Shown piece after piece: positions 60,624 to 64,000 of a DNA stretch of 64,000 nt. Positions within the stretch are counted from its first letter, which is position 1; each line of letters starts with the position of its first letter. A model generated the notes under the pieces. It was given only the letters and a program-made list of their open reading frames with translations, had not been told where the DNA came from and did not search any database. Location: NCBI GenBank assembly GCA_963770535.1, contig CAVYPZ010000003.1, forward strand, positions 1,984,001 through 2,048,000. The letters are read 5' to 3'. This stretch comes from RYN-230 sp963770535 (lineage in GTDB: Bacteria; Actinomycetota; Actinomycetes; Streptosporangiales; Streptosporangiaceae). The position numbers were made by a program, and so were the translations under genes.

Positions 60624-61778
60624 ATGGCGGATTACGACGCGTTCCTCCTGGTGTCCTTCGGCGGACCCGAGGGCCCGGACGATGTCATGCCGTTCCTGCG
60701 CAACGTGACCCGCGGCCGCGGCATCCCCCCGCAGCGGCTGGCGGCGGTGGCGGAGCACTACGACGCGGTCGGCGGCGTCAGCCCGATCAACCAGCAGTGC
60801 CGGGACCTGATCGCCGCGATCGGCAAGGATTTCGCCACCGCCGGGGTGGACCTGCCGATCTACTGGGGGAACCGGAACTGGGATCCCTACCTGGCCGGGA
60901 CCGTGGCCGAGATGGCTGCTGCCGGGGTCCGGCGGGCGCTGGCCTTCGTCACCTCGGCCTACGGGTCCTACTCCAGCTGCCGGCAGTACCTGGACGACAT
61001 CGAGCGGGCCCGGGCCGGGGCCGGCCCGGGTGCTCCCCGGATCGACAAGATCCGCCACTTCTACAGCCATCCCGGTTTCACCGAGCCGTTCGCGGACGCC
61101 ACCCTGCGGGCCATCCGGTCGCTGCCGCCCGGGGCCCGCCAGGGTGTCCCCCTCGTGTTCACCGCGCACAGCGTGCCGGAGGCCATGGCCGCGGCCAGCG
61201 GGCCCCCGCCCGGCGGCCGCTACCCGGCGCAGCTGGCCGAGGCGGCCCGGCTCATCGCCGGGCGCGTCAACGGGACAGCGGCCCCGGATACCCGGGCCCC
61301 GGCCGCGGATACCCGGGCCCCGGCCGCGGATACCCGGGCCCCGGCCGCGGACGTCCCGGCCGGGGAAGCCCCGCGCGGCGGGCATCCCTGGCGGCTGGTC
61401 TACCAGAGCCGCAGCGGGCCGCCCTCGCAGCCCTGGCTTGGCCCCGACGTGGGTGACTACCTGGAGGAACTGGCCCGGGACGGGGCGCCGGGCGCGGTCC
61501 TGGTCCCGGTCGGCTTCATCTCCGACCACATGGAGGTCGTGCACGACCTGGACGTCGAAGCGGCCGGGACCGCCCGCCGGCTCGGGCTGCCCCTGGCCCG
61601 GGCGGCCACCCCCGGCACCGACCCGCGTTTCGTGTCGATGATCACCGCCCTGGTCAGCGAGCGCCTGGCCAGCCCGCTGGCCCCGGCCGCGCTGGGTTCC
61701 CCGGGCTGCGGCACGGCCGGGTGCTGCCGCCCGCCTGTCCCGGCCGGGCGGCCCGGCCGCCCGGCGGCGGGCTCATGA
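60624..61778 (+). CDS. hemH: Ferrochelatase (coproporphyrin type)
   Basis: A 384-residue ferrochelatase. It begins DAFLLVSFGGPEGPDDVMPF, has YWGNRNWDPYLAGTVAEMAA and SYSSCRQYLDDIERARAG, the metal His in LVFTAHSVPEAM and the Glu in VLVPVGFISDHMEVVHDLDV. Cys in SYSSCRQY and three Cys near the end (PGCGTAGCC) match the positions of the [2Fe-2S] ligands in mycobacterial ferrochelatase. In the middle (about 221-242) a DTRAPAA heptapeptide is repeated three times, encoded by a 21-bp tandem repeat, in a loop relatives lack. In actinomycetes this enzyme makes coproheme. Confidence 0.93.
   Translation: MADYDAFLLVSFGGPEGPDDVMPFLRNVTRGRGIPPQRLAAVAEHYDAVGGVSPINQQCRDLIAAIGKDFATAGVDLPIYWGNRNWDPYLAGTVAEMAAAGVRRALAFVTSAYGSYSSCRQYLDDIERARAGAGPGAPRIDKIRHFYSHPGFTEPFADATLRAIRSLPPGARQGVPLVFTAHSVPEAMAAASGPPPGGRYPAQLAEAARLIAGRVNGTAAPDTRAPAADTRAPAADTRAPAADVPAGEAPRGGHPWRLVYQSRSGPPSQPWLGPDVGDYLEELARDGAPGAVLVPVGFISDHMEVVHDLDVEAAGTARRLGLPLARAATPGTDPRFVSMITALVSERLASPLAPAALGSPGCGTAGCCRPPVPAGRPGRPAAGS
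61286..61348 (+). repeat. 21-bp tandem repeat inside the ferrochelatase gene
   Basis: Three perfect units beginning GGATACCCGGGCCCCGGCCG and one further C, in frame, each coding for seven residues (DTRAPAA). A slippage-prone array that adds a flexible loop; copy number may vary between strains. Confidence 0.9.
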
Positions 61779-62661
61779 GCGGGGCGCCAGGCGGGCCCGC
61801 CGGGCCGGCCCGCCGGACCCGGGGGCCCTGCTGGCCCTGGCCAGGTCGGCCGCCCAGGCGGCGGCCGGGATGCTGGCCGCCCGGCGCCCGGCCGGCCCTC
61901 AGGGCCGCCCGGAGGTGGCCGGCACCAAGTCCAGCCCCACCGACGTGGTCACCGAGATGGACCGCGCCGCCGAGCAGATGATCTCGGAGCGGATCCGGGC
62001 GGACCGGCCCGGTGACGCCATCCTCGGCGAGGAAGGGGGCGAATCCGGCCACGGCCGGGTCCGCTGGATCGTCGATCCGCTGGACGGTACCGTCAACTAC
62101 CTGTACGGCCTGCCGGACTGGGCGGTGAGCATCGCCGCCGAGGTGGACGGCGAGGTCGTCGCCGGGGTGGTGGCGGTCCCGCGGCACCGTGAGGTGTTCA
62201 CCGCGGTGGCCGGCCAGGGCAGCTGGCTGCATCCCGGCGGGGCGCCGGCCGTCCCGCTGCGGTGCAACGACGGTGTTCCGCTGCGCAGGGCGCTGGTCTC
62301 CACCGGCTTCGGGTACGCCCGGTCCCGGCGGGTGGTGCAGGGCGAGGTCGTGGCCGCCGTCCTGCCCCAGGTCCGCGACATCCGCCGGGCCGGCTCCTGC
62401 GCGGTGGATCTGTGCTCGGTCGCCACCGGCCGGGTGGACGCGTACTACGAGCGGGGTGTCAACTACTGGGACTGGGCCGCGGGAGGCCTGATCGCGGCCG
62501 AGGCGGGCGCCCGGGTAGGAGGGCTGGACGGCCGGCCGCCCGGCCCGGGCATGACCATCGCGGCCGGGCCCGGCCTGTTCGGCGAGCTGCAGGACGTGCT
62601 GCGCAGCCTGGACCCGGAGCGGGACGCCGAGGACGCCGAGGACGCCGGCGCCGCGGGCTGA
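61775..62661 (+). CDS. Inositol monophosphatase family protein, frameshift near the N-terminus
   Basis: A phosphatase of the IMPase/FIG superfamily: ILGEEGGESG, WIVDPLDGTVNYLYGLPDWA (metal motif DPLDGT) and VNYWDWAAGGLIAAEAGARV (metal Asp). The first helix (PDPGALLALARSAAQAAAGM) is in the frame of the main domain, but the only close start (ATG 61775, overlapping the ferrochelatase stop) is in another frame. So one or two bases are off near 61800; alternatively translation starts at the ATG at 61870 without that helix. Substrate could be inositol phosphate, histidinol phosphate or fructose bisphosphate. Confidence 0.87.
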
Positions 62662-62692
62662 GGGCGCGGGACGGCTCAGGAAGCGGGACGGC

Positions 62693-63991
62693 TCAGGAAC
62701 CGGTCTTGGTCAGTATCCCGGTCGGGCTCGGGGCGCCGCTGCGGCGGAACTTGAACGCCAGCGACGTGACGCTCTGCGGGCTGAGCACCACCACCCCGCT
62801 GTCGCAGCTCTGCTGGCCCTTCGTGATGCCCTGGTCCAGGGTGAACGTGCCGGCCAGCACCGAGGTCAGCTGCAAGCGGCCTGAGCAGCCGAGCTGCGGG
62901 TAGGAGATCGTCCCGGCCGGGCGGCCCTCCGCCAGGCTGATCCGGACGGTCACCTCGAGCGCCGGGTCGGTCTGCCGGACCGTGCCGGTCCACGTGCCCG
63001 CCAGGGCGGCAGGGATCTCCGGGATCGCGCTGGGGCCCGCGGACGACGTGTGCGCCGAGGCGGTGGTGCGGTCCGTGCCGACCGGGCGGGCCGCGGTCGC
63101 CGGGCTCTTGTGAAGCGTGGCGATCAGCGTGGCGGCCACCACGATGATCCCGATGCAGGCCACGCAGGCCGCAGCCCAGGCGACGCGGCGGGACCGGGAG
63201 ACCGCCGGGATCTCGGCCGGCCCGCCGGGTTCCGCGCGGACCGGCCCGCGGCCCGCGGCCCGGGCCCGCCGGGTGCCTTCAGCGAGGAGCCCGGCCGCCG
63301 GGTCGCCCCGGCCGAGCAGCGCGGTGACCAGGCTCCGGGCCGGGGGGCGGCTGGCCGGGTCCTGTGACAGGCAGGCGGCGACCGTGTTACGCAGCGGCTC
63401 GGGCAGGCTGGCGACGTCGGGGCGTCCCGCGGCGAACAGGACCGTCTGGGCCCAGGCGAACAGGTCCGCCGAGGGGGTCGCGGGACCGTACGGCGGCGTC
63501 GTGCTGAAGTCGACGACCCGCGGGCCTTCAGCGCCGAGCACCACATGATCAGGCCCGAAATCCCCATGGACCAGGCCGGCCTGGTGGATCGAGGTGAGCC
63601 CGGTGGCCGTGCCGATGGCGAGCGCGGCCAGCACCGGGTCCTCCAGGGACCCCTCGGCCGCGACCGTCTCGGCCAGCGAGGGGCCTTCGATGAACTCACT
63701 GACCAGGAACGGCTGGCCGCCGTCGAACCCGGCGTCCAGGATCCGCGCGGCGCAGAATGGCGCGACCCGCCTGGCTGCCGTGGCCTCGGCGGTGAAGCGG
63801 TCCCGCGATGCGGGGTCGGGGGCTGCCATCCGGCTGAGCAGGGTCACCGCGACCGGGGTCCCGTCCGGAAGGCGGGACAGGAACATTCCCGCCGAATCCG
63901 GGTCATCCCGGCTGTCCGCGATCCGGCCGGACAGCCGGTAACGGCCGACCCGCCGGAGATCATCGGGCCGCAGTGGCGTGACGAGGGGCAT
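62693..63991 (-). CDS. Protein-kinase-like membrane protein with degenerate catalytic residues
   Basis: A 432-residue protein. Residues 15-225 follow the bacterial Ser/Thr kinase fold (SGRIADSRDDPDSAGMFLSR, FLVSEFIEGPSLAETVAAEG, LVHGDFGPDHVVLGAEGPRV, VVDFSTTPPYG). The usual VAxK is VAVTLL (no Lys), HRD is HGD, and DFG is DFS, so it is probably a pseudokinase. One membrane helix (ACVACIGIIVVAATLIATLH) leads to an extracellular 120-residue domain (GTWTGTVRQTDPALEVTVRI, two Cys). It may be a membrane sensor or scaffold. The start region DDLRRVGRYRLSGRI is typical of actinomycete kinases. Confidence 0.86.
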   Translation of the reverse strand: MPLVTPLRPDDLRRVGRYRLSGRIADSRDDPDSAGMFLSRLPDGTPVAVTLLSRMAAPDPASRDRFTAEATAARRVAPFCAARILDAGFDGGQPFLVSEFIEGPSLAETVAAEGSLEDPVLAALAIGTATGLTSIHQAGLVHGDFGPDHVVLGAEGPRVVDFSTTPPYGPATPSADLFAWAQTVLFAAGRPDVASLPEPLRNTVAACLSQDPASRPPARSLVTALLGRGDPAAGLLAEGTRRARAAGRGPVRAEPGGPAEIPAVSRSRRVAWAAACVACIGIIVVAATLIATLHKSPATAARPVGTDRTTASAHTSSAGPSAIPEIPAALAGTWTGTVRQTDPALEVTVRISLAEGRPAGTISYPQLGCSGRLQLTSVLAGTFTLDQGITKGQQSCDSGVVVLSPQSVTSLAFKFRRSGAPSPTGILTKTGS

Positions 63992-64000
63992 GCGGCGGCT

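Overview
The window is high-GC DNA with actinomycete coding habits. Supporting marks are an F420-dependent (LLM-class) oxidoreductase, a mycothiol/DinB-type protein (TIGR03086), a GuaB1-type IMP-dehydrogenase-related enzyme, a ferrochelatase with the cysteines of an actinobacterial [2Fe-2S] site, GlnR-like boxes before an ammonium transporter, and a Streptomyces-style integrative element in a tRNA-Pro gene. The species cannot be named from this alone.

Left part (1-19.2 kb). A PadR/DUF1048/ABC operon with a long palindromic operator is followed by an accessory zone rich in small genes and scars. The zone holds an SMP-30 lactonase-like enzyme, an atypical SDR, a carboxylesterase, a MarR regulator beside an ester cyclase with no visible proper start, a triple-PAS histidine kinase with a receiver-only partner, an ECF sigma factor with its TIGR03086 partner, several toxin-antitoxin or nucleotidyltransferase modules (some broken), and transposase remnants. 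It ends at a complete tRNA-Pro(GGG). Next to that tRNA lie a frameshifted integrase, an excisionase and the C-terminal half of a relaxase. Copies of the tRNA 3' half occur at about 6.3, 7.7, 8.15 and 14.6 kb, with shorter core-like matches at 2.0 and 16.4 kb. I read this as a repeatedly used integration hotspot with nested scars.

Middle part (19.4-34.5 kb). More ordinary chromosome: a VOC protein, a secreted beta-helix protein, a monofunctional glycosyltransferase-51, a GtrA protein, an ABC-2 exporter (ATPase plus two permeases), a DUF2079 membrane protein, and a lipid or acyl-CoA catabolic run (three acyl-CoA dehydrogenases, two SDRs, one VOC protein).

Oligosaccharide operon (34.6-44.7 kb, minus strand). 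Genes in transcription order are a LacI-type repressor, two peptide-type ABC permeases, two ATPases, a family-5 binding lipoprotein and a GH3 glycosidase. Two copies of one 17-bp operator, in inverted orientation, lie upstream of the repressor gene. Import and cleavage of a beta-linked oligosaccharide is the simplest reading.

Right part (45.3-64 kb). amt with GlnR-like boxes, an orphan ABC-2 permease end, a cyclase-plus-TPP-enzyme operon, a VapBC-like pair whose operator covers its start codon, an LLM oxidoreductase, an alpha/beta hydrolase, a second SMP-30 enzyme, guaB1, a TetR-antiporter pair, an FAD sugar-lactone oxidase, an unusual lytic transglycosylase, ferrochelatase, an inositol-phosphatase-family enzyme and a kinase-like membrane protein that has lost catalytic residues.

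More than 20 single-base frame breaks occur, often in G or C runs and often inside otherwise perfect genes. Assembly error is the likeliest general cause, so broken genes outside the mobile zone should not be taken as biologically dead without read support.
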